Shown in pieces: positions 28,312-37,346 of a DNA stretch of 64,000 nt. The notes under the pieces were generated by a model, which was given only the letters and a program-made list of their open reading frames with translations, did no database searches and had not been told where the DNA came from. The stretch is from Candidatus Pelagibacter communis. Lineage in GTDB: Bacteria > Pseudomonadota > Alphaproteobacteria > Pelagibacterales > Pelagibacteraceae. Position 1 is the stretch's first letter. Each line of letters begins with the position of its first letter. The translations under genes and the position numbers were made by a program. The DNA is taken from positions 26,950 to 90,949 of the forward strand of contig NZ_CVSF01000019.1 of assembly GCF_001179925.1 (NCBI RefSeq), read 5' to 3'.

Positions 28312-28851
28312 ATGTTCGTTCAAACAGAATCAACACCAAATCCTAATTCATTAAAATTTTTACCAGGTAGAGTGGTATCTAAAAGTGGGTCATTCGAAAT
28401 TACCAAAAAGGATGAAGTTAAAAATGAATTAGTAAGAAATTTAATGTCAGTTAATGGAGTAGAAGGTGTTTTTTTGAGTAAAGAATTTATTTCAATCAAT
28501 AAATATGATCATACTTCGTGGGATGAAATTAAACACATTGTAATATCTTTAATAAATGATTTTTATTCTAATGGTAAAGAGTTTGTAATTGATAAAAGTC
28601 CTTTTGAAGAAAACGAAAATCTGAGTGATGTTGAAAAAAAAATTGTAAAAATTTTAAATGAAAAGATAAGACCAGCGGTTGCTAAAGATGGTGGTGATAT
28701 CAAATTTAAAGAATTTAAAAATGGTATTGTAATGGTTCAGCTTCAAGGAAGCTGTTCTGGGTGCCCTAGTTCAACAATGACTCTTAAACAAGGAGTTCAA
28801 AATCTTCTTTGTCATTACCTGCCAGAGGTGAAAGAAGTTGTAGCAGTCTAA
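28312..28851 (+). CDS. NfuA-like Fe-S cluster carrier protein
   Basis: A 179-aa scaffold/carrier that delivers 4Fe-4S clusters. It has an N-terminal Nfu domain (FVQTESTPNPNSLKFLPG near 2-19, universal in the alphaproteobacterial and mitochondrial Nfu1 type). The C-terminal NifU-like domain has IRPAVAKDGGDIKF near 121-134 and the cluster ligands in GSCSGCPSS near 150-158. It precedes the Bax-like gene by 2 bases. Function is clear from family; clients are unknown. Confidence 0.95.
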   Translation: MFVQTESTPNPNSLKFLPGRVVSKSGSFEITKKDEVKNELVRNLMSVNGVEGVFLSKEFISINKYDHTSWDEIKHIVISLINDFYSNGKEFVIDKSPFEENENLSDVEKKIVKILNEKIRPAVAKDGGDIKFKEFKNGIVMVQLQGSCSGCPSSTMTLKQGVQNLLCHYLPEVKEVVAV

Positions 28852-28853
28852 AT

Positions 28854-29939
28854 ATGAGAAAATTTATTAAGAATAAGAAAATTAAGGTTTTTAAAACTAT
28901 AGATGATAATAATTTGGGATCTCTTGTTAGAACTTTAATAAGTAGTTTGGTTGTAATTTTAGGATTTTATTCATTGCCTTTGATTGCTAATTTTACGAAT
29001 GACAATATATTAAATACTAAAGAATTCAGGAATAATTCAAAAACTGTTTTAGCTTACACATTAGACAAACAAACTAATGGTAATTTAGATGGTGATGAGC
29101 AATACGATGAGAGAGATTTACTTGTTGATATTTACAATTTAAATGAGAAAGAAACTGATGCAGTAAGATTAGATGCTTCAACAATTCTTCAGCTTTACGA
29201 AGATACAAACTATAAATTAGACGATATAAGAAAAAATAAATTAGTTAAACCAGTAGCATTAGACTCATTTCCGCGTGAAATTAAAAAGATTGAGAGTGTT
29301 AAAAAGAGAAAAGAATTTTTTATTCAAATAGTATTACCCTTAATATTACAGGAGAACAATAATATAAGATTAGACAGAAAAAGACTGTTCAGCATAATAA
29401 ATAAAAGTAATAACTCTGACCTAGAAAAAAAATGGTTAGATAAAAAATATAAACAATATGGGATTCCATCAAAAGACTTATCAACTCTTAAAATTAGAAT
29501 GGATGAAGTGCCAGTATCTTTGGCACTAGCACAAGCAGCAAAAGAAACTGGCTGGGGCACCTCAAGATTTGCTCAAGATGGAAACGCACTTTTTGGTCAG
29601 TGGACTTGGTCGGGCGATGGTTTAAAACCCAAAGAGGCTGATGAAAACAAAGGACATAAAGTTATGAAGTTTAATGTTCTTCAAGCGTCAGTTAGAGCCT
29701 ATCAAAGAAATTTAAATACACATAAAACATATAAAGAATTTAGACTTGCAAGAGCAAAATTGAGAGACGCGGGCAAACCGTTAGATAGCATTATTCTTTC
29801 ACAATACTTAGATGAGTATGCTGAGACAGGTCAACAATATGTTAAAATTTTACAAAAAATTATTAAACAAAACAACTTAAAAGATTTTGATAACGCTAAA
29901 CTTCTACCTTCTAGTCTAGAATTAGAAAGTTTAATTTAA
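28854..29939 (+). CDS. Bax-like glucosaminidase-domain protein, membrane-anchored
   Basis: A 361-aa protein with an N-terminal membrane segment (about residues 20-42, LVRTLISSLVVILGFYSLPLIA) and a large periplasmic part. The C-terminal half is a glucosaminidase domain: AQAAKETGWGTSRFAQDGNALFGQW near 224-248 has the catalytic Glu. It resembles E. coli Bax and probably cuts peptidoglycan glycan strands. I start at ATG 28854, directly after the nfuA stop; a longer frame from 28809 would overlap nfuA and adds no family residues. Confidence 0.88.
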   Translation: MRKFIKNKKIKVFKTIDDNNLGSLVRTLISSLVVILGFYSLPLIANFTNDNILNTKEFRNNSKTVLAYTLDKQTNGNLDGDEQYDERDLLVDIYNLNEKETDAVRLDASTILQLYEDTNYKLDDIRKNKLVKPVALDSFPREIKKIESVKKRKEFFIQIVLPLILQENNNIRLDRKRLFSIINKSNNSDLEKKWLDKKYKQYGIPSKDLSTLKIRMDEVPVSLALAQAAKETGWGTSRFAQDGNALFGQWTWSGDGLKPKEADENKGHKVMKFNVLQASVRAYQRNLNTHKTYKEFRLARAKLRDAGKPLDSIILSQYLDEYAETGQQYVKILQKIIKQNNLKDFDNAKLLPSSLELESLI

Positions 29940-30997
29940 TTTCTAGAAATTATAAACTGAGTACCAAACCATCTCCACTTACCATCATCATTTAGAGAGC
30001 AATTTACTCTTCCTCTTCTTGGAAGAAAAGCTTCTCTGAATTCTATGAACAAAGTGTCATCTTTAAATTTAATATTCGATTTTTCCCATTTATCACCTTC
30101 GTTAGAATAACAATTTATATTTTTAATATTTTTTTGATTTTTAAAAAACTGTACTGAAAAGATTGGAGGATTATTCTTTTTATCAAGTTTTTTTTCTAAA
30201 GGAATTAAATTTTTATATTCTAGTGGATAAGTATTTATGATAGTTTTGAATCTTTTTAACTCTCCATAATTTTCATTAATTGGAAATCTGGGTAGTTGAA
30301 ATTTTTCTTTATTTACATCAATTACACCAGAGTGCTGTCCAAAGGCGAACATGAAATTGTTAGAAATATAATTTCTCATGAATTCAGAGTATTCACCGAA
30401 AGGATATGAAAATAGTTTTGGAATATAATTGATTTTTTCCTTAAAAATTTTATTAGCTTTTTCAATATCTTTAACGAAATCTTCATCACTTTCTTCTATT
30501 AAATACTCATGGGAATGAGAATGGTGTCCTATCATTGTAAAACTTTCTTTTTCTATTTCTTTAATTTGTTCCCAAGTCATATAACCTTTATTTCCAACTG
30601 GTTCAGTTGAAACAAATAAAATAAAAGGAATTTTATTTTTTTTTAAATATGGCCATGCAACATCGTAAAAAGATTGGAAGCCATCATCAATAGTTAAAAG
30701 GATTTTTTTTTGTTTTTTTGGAATACTGAAATTTTGTTGAAATTTTTCTGGATTAATGAATTCGTAATTCAAATCATTAATCATTTTTATATGTTTTAAA
30801 AAAACCTCCATTCGAATATTTGTTGATGGGTATTTGTTTTCATCAAATCTATGATACATAATTGATAGAACACCCTCATCTTTAGAATATTGTTTGATAT
30901 TATTTTCATCTGCTTTAGAATTTATAATTAAAAAAATAATTAATATGAATGATTTGATAATTGATGCAGCCAAAGAAAAAATATTTTTAATGCTCAT
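29936..30997 (-). CDS. Secreted polysaccharide deacetylase (NodB-homology)
   Basis: A 353-aa exported protein with a signal peptide (hydrophobic IIKSFILIIFLIINSKA near 12-28). It has a carbohydrate-esterase-4 domain: SIMYHRF near 44-50, LLTIDDGFQSF near 99-109 (the DD metal/base pair) and IGHHSHSHEYL near 155-165 (metal-binding His). A C-terminal beta extension ends in WRWFGTQFI. The substrate could be peptidoglycan or an exopolysaccharide. No in-frame ATG later in the signal region would keep the signal, so the start at 30997 seems forced. That makes its 5' end overlap tsaB head-to-head by 53 bases. Confidence 0.85.
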   Translation of the reverse strand: MSIKNIFSLAASIIKSFILIIFLIINSKADENNIKQYSKDEGVLSIMYHRFDENKYPSTNIRMEVFLKHIKMINDLNYEFINPEKFQQNFSIPKKQKKILLTIDDGFQSFYDVAWPYLKKNKIPFILFVSTEPVGNKGYMTWEQIKEIEKESFTMIGHHSHSHEYLIEESDEDFVKDIEKANKIFKEKINYIPKLFSYPFGEYSEFMRNYISNNFMFAFGQHSGVIDVNKEKFQLPRFPINENYGELKRFKTIINTYPLEYKNLIPLEKKLDKKNNPPIFSVQFFKNQKNIKNINCYSNEGDKWEKSNIKFKDDTLFIEFREAFLPRRGRVNCSLNDDGKWRWFGTQFIISRN

Positions 30998-31331
30998 TAA
31001 GGATAGAAATATTTATAGTGTTAGTCATGAAAATAGTAAAACTAATTATGAAAAATTAACTATTTTAATTAACGATTTTCTTAATGATTATGATTTAAAA
31101 ATTAACGAAATTTCAAAATTATATGTAAATCGGGGTCCAGGTAGTTTTGCTGGTATAAGAAATTCTCTTGCTGTCGTTAAAGCTATTTATATAGCAAAAA
31201 AAATTGATTATTATTGTTTTAGTTTTGAAGATTTTGACAAATCATATAATAATAAATATGAAAATGTTCCCAATTTGTGTGATAAATTAAAGATTAAAAA
31301 AAATTTGATTAATCCTATTTATATAAGTTAA
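30945..31331 (+). CDS. tsaB: TsaB, short form lacking the second lobe (t6A synthesis)
   Basis: Partner of TsaD in making the threonylcarbamoyl-adenosine tRNA modification. The 128-aa product keeps the N-terminal lobe: LIIDAAKEKIFLMLI near 4-18 and the hallmark VNRGPGSFAGIRNSL near 63-77, for GRGPGSFTGVR. A short end, NPIYIS, resembles the terminal EPVYLR of full-length TsaB. About 90-100 residues of the usual ~230 are missing. The missing part is the second ASKHA lobe, not the TsaD-contact lobe. Start is ATG 30945; a longer frame from 30894 adds non-family residues. The next gene, fur, begins 8 bases on. Confidence 0.82.
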   Translation: MNDLIIDAAKEKIFLMLIKDRNIYSVSHENSKTNYEKLTILINDFLNDYDLKINEISKLYVNRGPGSFAGIRNSLAVVKAIYIAKKIDYYCFSFEDFDKSYNNKYENVPNLCDKLKIKKNLINPIYIS

Positions 31332-31339
31332 AATTAATT

Positions 31340-31753
31340 ATGTCAGATACTATCGAAACCAAATGCTTGTCCAAAGGTGTTAAATTAACCGATCAAAGAA
31401 GAATTATTGCTAAAGTAATGTCAGAGTCTTCAGATCACCCTGATGTAGATGAACTCTATAAGCGTGTTTCAAAAATTGATCCAAAGATAAGTATTGCAAC
31501 TGTTTATAGAACAGTAAAATTATTTGAAGAGTCAGGAATTTTAACAAAACATGAATTTAAGGGTGGAAAAGCAAGATACGAAGAATTAAACGAGGGACAT
31601 CATGATCACCTCATTGATGTTCAATCAGGTGAGATTATAGAATTTGTTGATGAAGAGATAGAAAAACTACAAAAAAAAGTTGCTGAAAAATATGGTTACT
31701 CTTTAGTTGATCACAAACTTGAACTTTATGGAATAAAAAAGAAATCTGAATAA
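31340..31753 (+). CDS. Fur-family metalloregulator (Fur/Mur type)
   Basis: A 137-aa ferric-uptake-regulator homologue. The N-terminal winged helix is intact (LTDQRRIIAKVMSES near 16-30, ISIATVYRTVKLFEESGIL near 50-68). The metal-sensing HHDHLIDV near 93-100 corresponds to Fur HHDHLIC, and the C-terminus has no CxxC zinc motifs. In alphaproteobacteria such genes are either iron-sensing Fur or manganese-sensing Mur; sequence alone does not settle which. It lies in the tsaB-fur-miaB run and differs clearly from the second family member at 47212. Confidence 0.93.
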   Translation: MSDTIETKCLSKGVKLTDQRRIIAKVMSESSDHPDVDELYKRVSKIDPKISIATVYRTVKLFEESGILTKHEFKGGKARYEELNEGHHDHLIDVQSGEIIEFVDEEIEKLQKKVAEKYGYSLVDHKLELYGIKKKSE

Positions 31754-31757
31754 ATTG

Positions 31758-33086
31758 ATGAACCAAAAAATTTTTATAAAAACCTTTGGTTGTCAAATGA
31801 ATGAGTATGACTCCAATAGAATATATGACTCAGTAAAAAAAATTGGTTATGAAAAAACTAATAATCATGAAGACGCAAATTGTTATTTGATTAATACCTG
31901 CCATATAAGGGATAAAGCAAAAGAAAAAGTCTATCATGAAGTTGGTAGATTAAAAAAAATATTTAGAACAAAGATTAAACCTTTAGTAATTGTAGCAGGT
32001 TGTGTTGCTCAAGCAGAACATGAAGAAATGATAAATAGAGAACCTTATATTGATTTGGTATTAGGACCTCAAGCTTACCATAAAATTAACGAAACAATAT
32101 TAAATTATCATATTAAAAAAAAGAAATTAGAAGAGACTGAGTTTGATGCAATTTCAAAGTTTGATTATTTCAGCAAGATTAAAAATCAAACAAAAAAAAT
32201 TTCATCTTATTTAACAATACAAGAGGGTTGTGATAAATTTTGTCATTTTTGCGTTGTTCCATATACAAGGGGACCAGAATACTCTAGACCATTTGTTCAA
32301 GTTTTGGATGAAGCCAAACATTTAATTGATAACGGGTCCAAAGAAATTATTCTTTTAGGTCAAAATGTAAATGCTTATAATTTTGAGGGATTTAAGTTGT
32401 CTGATTTAATTTTGGAATTAGAAAAAATTTCTGGTATTGAACGTATACGTTATACAACTTCACATCCAAAAGATATGACTAATGATTTGATTGATGTTTA
32501 TAAATACTCAAAAAAATTAATGCCTTTAGTTCATTTACCAGTTCAAAGCGGTTCTGATAAAGTTTTAGAGTTGATGAACAGGAAACACACAATAAAAACA
32601 TATTTAGAAATATTTGATAAATTTAAAAAAATTAATCCAAAAATTAAATTTTCAAGTGACTTTATTATTGCTTACCCTGGCGAAACAGATATTGATTTTA
32701 ATGAAACCTTAAAACTCATCGATAATGTAAAATTTATAAATTCTTTCTCATTTATTTTTAGTCCAAGACCCGGAACGGCAGCTTCTGATTTACCAGTCAT
32801 AGACAAAAAAAAAACGATTGAAAGATTAGAGCTCGTTCAACAAAAATTATTCATGAATCAGCTTAAAATTAATAAGTCTATAGAGAATACAATAATAGAT
32901 GTTTTGGTTGAGAATCGAACTGATGATAAATCTAAATTATTTGGCAGATCAGAATACATGACGTCAGTTTTATTTGAAGGAAGTGATGATTTTATTGGTA
33001 AAGTGATCAAAGTAAAAATCCAAAGCAGCAATCAAAACACTTTATTTGGGGAAATTATTGATCAATCAAATCAGAGGGTAGCTTAA
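31758..33086 (+). CDS. miaB: MiaB, tRNA-2-methylthio-N6-isopentenyladenosine synthase
   Basis: Radical-SAM methylthiotransferase acting on A37 of tRNAs. The 442-aa protein has the three N-terminal cluster cysteines in KTFGCQMNEYDS, INTCHIRD and VAGCVAQAE. The radical-SAM CxxxCxxC in EGCDKFCHFCVVPYTRG lies near 154-170, and a C-terminal TRAM domain ends LFGEIIDQS. I choose ATG 31758 over an adjacent in-frame TTG at 31755. It follows fur closely and precedes phoH by 3 bases. Confidence 0.97.
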   Translation: MNQKIFIKTFGCQMNEYDSNRIYDSVKKIGYEKTNNHEDANCYLINTCHIRDKAKEKVYHEVGRLKKIFRTKIKPLVIVAGCVAQAEHEEMINREPYIDLVLGPQAYHKINETILNYHIKKKKLEETEFDAISKFDYFSKIKNQTKKISSYLTIQEGCDKFCHFCVVPYTRGPEYSRPFVQVLDEAKHLIDNGSKEIILLGQNVNAYNFEGFKLSDLILELEKISGIERIRYTTSHPKDMTNDLIDVYKYSKKLMPLVHLPVQSGSDKVLELMNRKHTIKTYLEIFDKFKKINPKIKFSSDFIIAYPGETDIDFNETLKLIDNVKFINSFSFIFSPRPGTAASDLPVIDKKKTIERLELVQQKLFMNQLKINKSIENTIIDVLVENRTDDKSKLFGRSEYMTSVLFEGSDDFIGKVIKVKIQSSNQNTLFGEIIDQSNQRVA

Positions 33087-33089
33087 AAT

Positions 33090-34088
33090 TTGAGTATTAG
33101 TAAGAAAAAAAATTTTGATTCTAACTTAAAATTTGTTTATTCAGATAATGATACTTTAAGTGTTATTTTTCATGATAATGATTTGTTAATGGGAGTTGTT
33201 GGAGAATTTAATAAAAACTTAAAAGAATTAGAAAAGATAACAGGCTCGAATCTTTATTCTAGAGGAAACTCTATTCTTATTAAATCAACACCAGACAAAA
33301 ATGAAAAGGTCAAAGAAGCAATACAATTTTTAGCCAATCAGTTTATTAATAATGGAAATATTGAAAATAAAGACATATTATCTTCTATAGATAAATTTAT
33401 GATAGAGGAAAAAGTTAAAAATCAAAATGTAACTGATATTATCAAAACTCCGAAAAAATCAATTATTCCAAGATCAGAAAAACAAAAAAATTATGTTAGA
33501 GCACTAAGACAAAGTGATATAATAATTTCTGCAGGTCCAGCAGGTACAGGAAAAACTTTTTTAGCTGTAGCGGTTGGCTTAACAATGCTGCTTGAAAAAA
33601 AAATTGAAAGAATAATTTTATCTAGACCTGCTGTAGAAGCAGGAGAAAGATTAGGATTTTTGCCGGGTGATATGAAGGAAAAAGTAGACCCTTATTTAAG
33701 GCCTTTATATGATTCTTTATACGATTTATTTCACTTTGAAAAAATACAGAGAATGATTGAGATTGGTGATATTGAAATAGCCCCCTTAGCGTATATGCGT
33801 GGTAGAACATTAAAAAATTCATTTGCTATTTTAGATGAAGCACAAAATGCTACCGATACTCAAATAAAGATGTTTCTTACGAGAATAGGTGAAAATTCTA
33901 AAATTGTAGTAAATGGAGATCCATCTCAAATAGATCTTCCAAATAAAAGTATGTCAGGTCTGGACAGGTCAAAAAAACTTTTATCTCATTTGAATGAAAT
34001 AACTGTTATCGATTTTGATCATTCAGATGTTGTTAGGCATCCGTTAGTATCAAAGATTGTTAAAGCTTATAGCAATCATAATGATTAG
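33090..34088 (+). CDS. ybeZ: PhoH-like ATPase (YbeZ)
   Basis: P-loop ATPase of the PhoH family, linked to ribosome and RNA maturation with its neighbour YbeY. The 332-aa protein has Walker A AGPAGTGKTFLAVAV near 149-163, RPAVEAGERLGFLPGD near 179-194, Walker B FAILDEAQNAT near 244-254 and RIGENSKIVVNGDPSQIDLP near 267-286. The start is TTG 33090. Its stop overlaps the ybeY ATG region (ATGATTAG), a coupled junction. Confidence 0.95.
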   Translation: MSISKKKNFDSNLKFVYSDNDTLSVIFHDNDLLMGVVGEFNKNLKELEKITGSNLYSRGNSILIKSTPDKNEKVKEAIQFLANQFINNGNIENKDILSSIDKFMIEEKVKNQNVTDIIKTPKKSIIPRSEKQKNYVRALRQSDIIISAGPAGTGKTFLAVAVGLTMLLEKKIERIILSRPAVEAGERLGFLPGDMKEKVDPYLRPLYDSLYDLFHFEKIQRMIEIGDIEIAPLAYMRGRTLKNSFAILDEAQNATDTQIKMFLTRIGENSKIVVNGDPSQIDLPNKSMSGLDRSKKLLSHLNEITVIDFDHSDVVRHPLVSKIVKAYSNHND

Positions 34089-34542
34089 TGTAGAAGTCTT
34101 ATCAGATGACAAAAACTGGTCAAAAAAAATAAAAAGATTAAAACCTTTTTTTTATTCTGTTTGTAAATCTTTTCCAAAAAAATATCGTTTTATAAATAAA
34201 AAAATATTTTTAACGCTATTATTATCAAATAATAAAGGTATTCAAAAATTAAATAAAAAGTTTAGAAATAAAAATAAGCCAACAGATATATTATCATTTC
34301 CTTTAAATACTAAAATAAAAATTAATAATAAAATATACTTAGGAGATATTATTATTAGCTATAATTTTATGGACAAACCTAAAAATCAAAAAATAGATTT
34401 TTTTAAAATAAAAGTTATAAAAACATTTATTCATGGGTTTTTGCACTTACTAGGATTTAATCATATTAAAATGAAAGATTATAAAAGCATGTTAAAAGAG
34501 GAAGAAAAAATTTATCATTCAGTTATCAAAAAGATTAATTAA
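34081..34542 (+). CDS. ybeY: YbeY, endoribonuclease / rRNA maturation factor
   Basis: Metal-dependent ribonuclease for 16S 3' end processing and ribosome quality control. The 153-aa protein has NKKFRNKNKPTDILSFPL near 61-78 and the metal site FIHGFLHLLGFNH near 118-130. The metal site matches the HGxLHLxGYDH signature except that the usual Asp before the last His is Asn. The ATG at 34081 inside the end of phoH gives the family N-terminus; an upstream frame from 34057 does not. lnt follows after one base; the usual corC gene between them is absent. Confidence 0.94.
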   Translation: MISVEVLSDDKNWSKKIKRLKPFFYSVCKSFPKKYRFINKKIFLTLLLSNNKGIQKLNKKFRNKNKPTDILSFPLNTKIKINNKIYLGDIIISYNFMDKPKNQKIDFFKIKVIKTFIHGFLHLLGFNHIKMKDYKSMLKEEEKIYHSVIKKIN

Positions 34543-34543
34543 T

Positions 34544-36079
34544 TTGAAAAAAAAAATTTACTTCGAATATTTATACTTAGTAGTCTTGGGTATTTTATCT
34601 TCATTAAGTTTACCACCTTATAATTTTTTATTCATTAATTTTGCAACATTTAGTTTATTTTTTATCTACATTTTTCATAAGAAAAAAAGTTCTAGTAGAA
34701 ATAATAAATTTTTGTACGGTTGGTTTTTTGGTTTTGGATATTTTTTATCTAATTTATATTGGATTACGATCTCATTATCTTTTGATATAAATTTTAAACA
34801 CTTGATACCTATTGTTTTGTTTTTAATTCCAGCTTTCCTAGCAATTTTTTACGGTATTTTTACTTTCTTTTTTTTCCTTATTAAAATTAAAAAGCCATTA
34901 AGCAATTTACTTTTATTTTCACTTTTATTTGGATTTATTGAATTTTTGAGAGGACATTTTTTGACTGGGTTCCCTTGGAATTTAATTGCTTATAGTTTTT
35001 CTAATAATATTGAGATTTTACAAATTTTATCATCTGTTGGTACCTACGCGTTTAATATTTGGTGTATTACTTTATTTACCAGTCCTGCTATTTTTGTTTT
35101 AAGAGAAAATAAAAAAGAAATAATTGTATGCATTTTTTTGTTATTATCGCCTTTGGCACTTTATATAAGTGGTTATTCAAAAATTAAATTTTTTCAGTCA
35201 TTAAGTTTAATTCAAAATGATTATGTAATTAGAGTAATAGGATCAAATATTGCTCTCGAAAGATTTTATGGAAATTTTGATACAAAGTCAGTAATTAATG
35301 AATTAATTGAAATTAGTGAGCCTGAATTAGATAGTAAAACATTTTTTCTGTGGCCAGAAGGAATAATTCCAAATATCAATCAATTAGAATTTCAGGAATT
35401 TAAAAATTTATTTTACAAAAAATTTAACAAAAATCATCTACTAGGAATAGGCATTAATGCTTTCGAAAAAAAAAATAAAGAAGATAGATTTTTTAATTCG
35501 TTTTCAATTTATGATCATCAGCTCAATCTTATTAATACTTACAATAAAATTAACCTAGTTCCTTTTGGTGAATTTTTACCATTTGAAAAAGTACTAGGAA
35601 AATTAGGTTTAAAATCTTTAACTAATAATTATCAATCATTTAGTAAAGGAGAAAAAAGAAATATTTTAAGAATTAGTAAAAACGAATTCGATATAACTAT
35701 TTTACCTCTCATTTGTTATGAAATAATTTATTCTGGTAGAATTTTTGATGACCCTAGTTTTGAATATTTAATTAATGTTTCTGAAGATGGTTGGTTTGGA
35801 AAATCTATTGGACCAGATCAGCATTTTGCGCATAGTGTTTTTAGAGCAATTGAAAGTGGAAAATATTTATTTAGGTCTGCTAATAATGGAATTGCAGCGA
35901 TAATTGATCCAATGGGTTTAGTGGAAAAAAAGATTCCACTCGAGAAAACAGGTTATATAGATTTTTCCGAAAAAAGACTTCCAGAAACAACTTTGTTTTC
36001 ACTTCATGGTAATAAAATGTTTTTAATAATAATTTTATTGTATATTTTTTTGATATTTTCATTTAATAGAATTTCTTAA
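34544..36079 (+). CDS. lnt: Lnt, apolipoprotein N-acyltransferase
   Basis: Inner-membrane enzyme that adds the third acyl chain to lipoproteins. The 511-aa protein has about six N-terminal membrane helices, a periplasmic nitrilase domain and one C-terminal helix. The Glu-Lys-Cys triad is visible: WPEG near 269-272, [12 protein letters not shown] near 332-343 and LICYEIIY near 387-394. [12 protein letters not shown] near 137-148 is also conserved. The start codon is TTG at 34544. Its TAA shares a base with the metK ATG. Confidence 0.95.
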   Translation: MKKKIYFEYLYLVVLGILSSLSLPPYNFLFINFATFSLFFIYIFHKKKSSSRNNKFLYGWFFGFGYFLSNLYWITISLSFDINFKHLIPIVLFLIPAFLAIFYGIFTFFFFLIKIKKPLSNLLLFSLLFGFIEFLRGHFLTGFPWNLIAYSFSNNIEILQILSSVGTYAFNIWCITLFTSPAIFVLRENKKEIIVCIFLLLSPLALYISGYSKIKFFQSLSLIQNDYVIRVIGSNIALERFYGNFDTKSVINELIEISEPELDSKTFFLWPEGIIPNINQLEFQEFKNLFYKKFNKNHLLGIGINAFEKKNKEDRFFNSFSIYDHQLNLINTYNKINLVPFGEFLPFEKVLGKLGLKSLTNNYQSFSKGEKRNILRISKNEFDITILPLICYEIIYSGRIFDDPSFEYLINVSEDGWFGKSIGPDQHFAHSVFRAIESGKYLFRSANNGIAAIIDPMGLVEKKIPLEKTGYIDFSEKRLPETTLFSLHGNKMFLIIILLYIFLIFSFNRIS

Positions 36080-37248
36080 TGAATAATTTAAAAAACTATC
36101 TTTTTACAAGTGAGTCTGTTTCAGAGGGACACCCAGATAAAGTTTCAGACAGAATTTCTGATATGGTAGTAGATAGTTATTTATCTAATGATCCTTTTTC
36201 TAGAGTAGCTTGTGAAACATTAACAACTACTAATAAAGTAGTTCTTGCAGGGGAGGTAAGAGGTCCAGAAATAAAAAAGGATGAATTAATCAAAAAGGTG
36301 AGAGATTGTATTAAAGATATTGGATATGACCAAGAAGGTTTCACTTGGAAAGAAGCAACGAGAATTGAAAGTCACTTACATTCTCAATCTGCCGACATTG
36401 CAATGGGCGTAGATTCTTCGGGTAATAAAGACGAAGGTGCAGGAGACCAAGGAATTATGTTTGGATATGCATGCGATGAAACAGATGAGTTAATGCCTGC
36501 CCCAATTTTTTATTCACATAAAATTTTAAGATTGATGGCTAAGGATCGTAAATCTGGTAAATTAAAAAATATAGAACCAGACTCAAAAAGTCAGGTAACA
36601 TTTGAATATGAAAATGGAAAGCCTAAAAAAGTAAAATCTGTTGTTATATCATCTCAACATTCTGCTGATGTTGATCAAGCAAAAGTTAGAGAATTACTTA
36701 GACCTTATTTGTTTGAGTCAATTCCAAAAAATTTTTTAGATGAATTTAATGAAAAAGAATTTTACGTAAATCCTACTGGAAATTTTGTTATAGGTGGTCC
36801 AGATGGTGATTGTGGGTTAACAGGCAGAAAAATTATTGTTGATACTTATGGTGGAGCTGCACCTCACGGCGGTGGAGCTTTTTCTGGAAAGGATCCTACT
36901 AAAGTTGACCGATCTGCTGCATATGCCTCAAGATATATTGCAAAAAATATTGTTTCATCAAAAATTTCAGACAAATGTTTAATCCAACTTGCTTATGCGA
37001 TCGGTGTTTCAAAACCACTTTCGATTTATGTAAATTTATTTGATAATGATCTAGAAAAAAATAAATTTGTTGAGGAAAAAATAAAAGAAAATTTTGATTT
37101 AAGTCCGAGAGGAATTAGAGAAATGCTGAGTCTTAATAAACCAATCTATGAAAAAACCTCAGCTTATGGCCATTTTGGCAGATCTCCAGAAAGCGATGGT
37201 TCATTTTCTTGGGAAAAAACTGATAAAACTGGTATTTTTTTGAAATAG
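36079..37248 (+). CDS. metK: MetK, S-adenosylmethionine synthetase
   Basis: Makes SAM from methionine and ATP. The 389-aa protein has [16 protein letters not shown] near 12-27, [15 protein letters not shown] near 117-131 and the phosphate loop [19 protein letters not shown] near 262-280. All three are diagnostic, and length is normal. It is the last gene of the tsaB-to-metK run. I saw no SAM riboswitch, since only one base separates it from lnt. A hairpin with a T run follows at 37305. Confidence 0.98.
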   Translation: MNNLKNYLFTSESVSEGHPDKVSDRISDMVVDSYLSNDPFSRVACETLTTTNKVVLAGEVRGPEIKKDELIKKVRDCIKDIGYDQEGFTWKEATRIESHLHSQSADIAMGVDSSGNKDEGAGDQGIMFGYACDETDELMPAPIFYSHKILRLMAKDRKSGKLKNIEPDSKSQVTFEYENGKPKKVKSVVISSQHSADVDQAKVRELLRPYLFESIPKNFLDEFNEKEFYVNPTGNFVIGGPDGDCGLTGRKIIVDTYGGAAPHGGGAFSGKDPTKVDRSAAYASRYIAKNIVSSKISDKCLIQLAYAIGVSKPLSIYVNLFDNDLEKNKFVEEKIKENFDLSPRGIREMLSLNKPIYEKTSAYGHFGRSPESDGSFSWEKTDKTGIFLK

Positions 37249-37254
37249 TTTCTG

Positions 37255-37282
37255 TTGAATTAAAAAAAAACTTTAATATATT
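37255..37282 (+). promoter_or_regulatory. Candidate sigma-70 promoter of the nusA-infB operon
   Basis: TTGAAT at 37255-37260 and TATATT at 37277-37282 are separated by 16 bases. Transcription would begin near 37289, upstream of the hairpin at 37305, placing that hairpin in the nusA leader. The composition is so AT-rich that chance matches are common. Confidence 0.45.
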
Positions 37283-37304
37283 GCTTATACATTATTGAAA
37301 TTAC

Positions 37305-37331
37305 AAAATGGGCTTTAGCCCATTTTTTTTT
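37305..37331 (+). terminator. Hairpin with T run between metK and nusA (terminator or leader attenuator)
   Basis: A 10-bp inverted repeat, AAAATGGGCT (37305-37314) and AGCCCATTTT (37317-37326), with T to 37331. It is the right shape for an intrinsic terminator of metK. If transcription starts at the promoter proposed just upstream, it is a leader attenuator for nusA. The nusA ribosome-binding site GGAG follows directly at 37332. Confidence 0.8.
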
Positions 37332-37346
37332 GGAGCTAACAAAAAT

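Noticed and set aside
36000..36090. SAM riboswitch before metK
   Set aside because: metK starts on the last base of the lnt stop codon, leaving no leader, and no SAM-II or SAM-V-like structure was seen.
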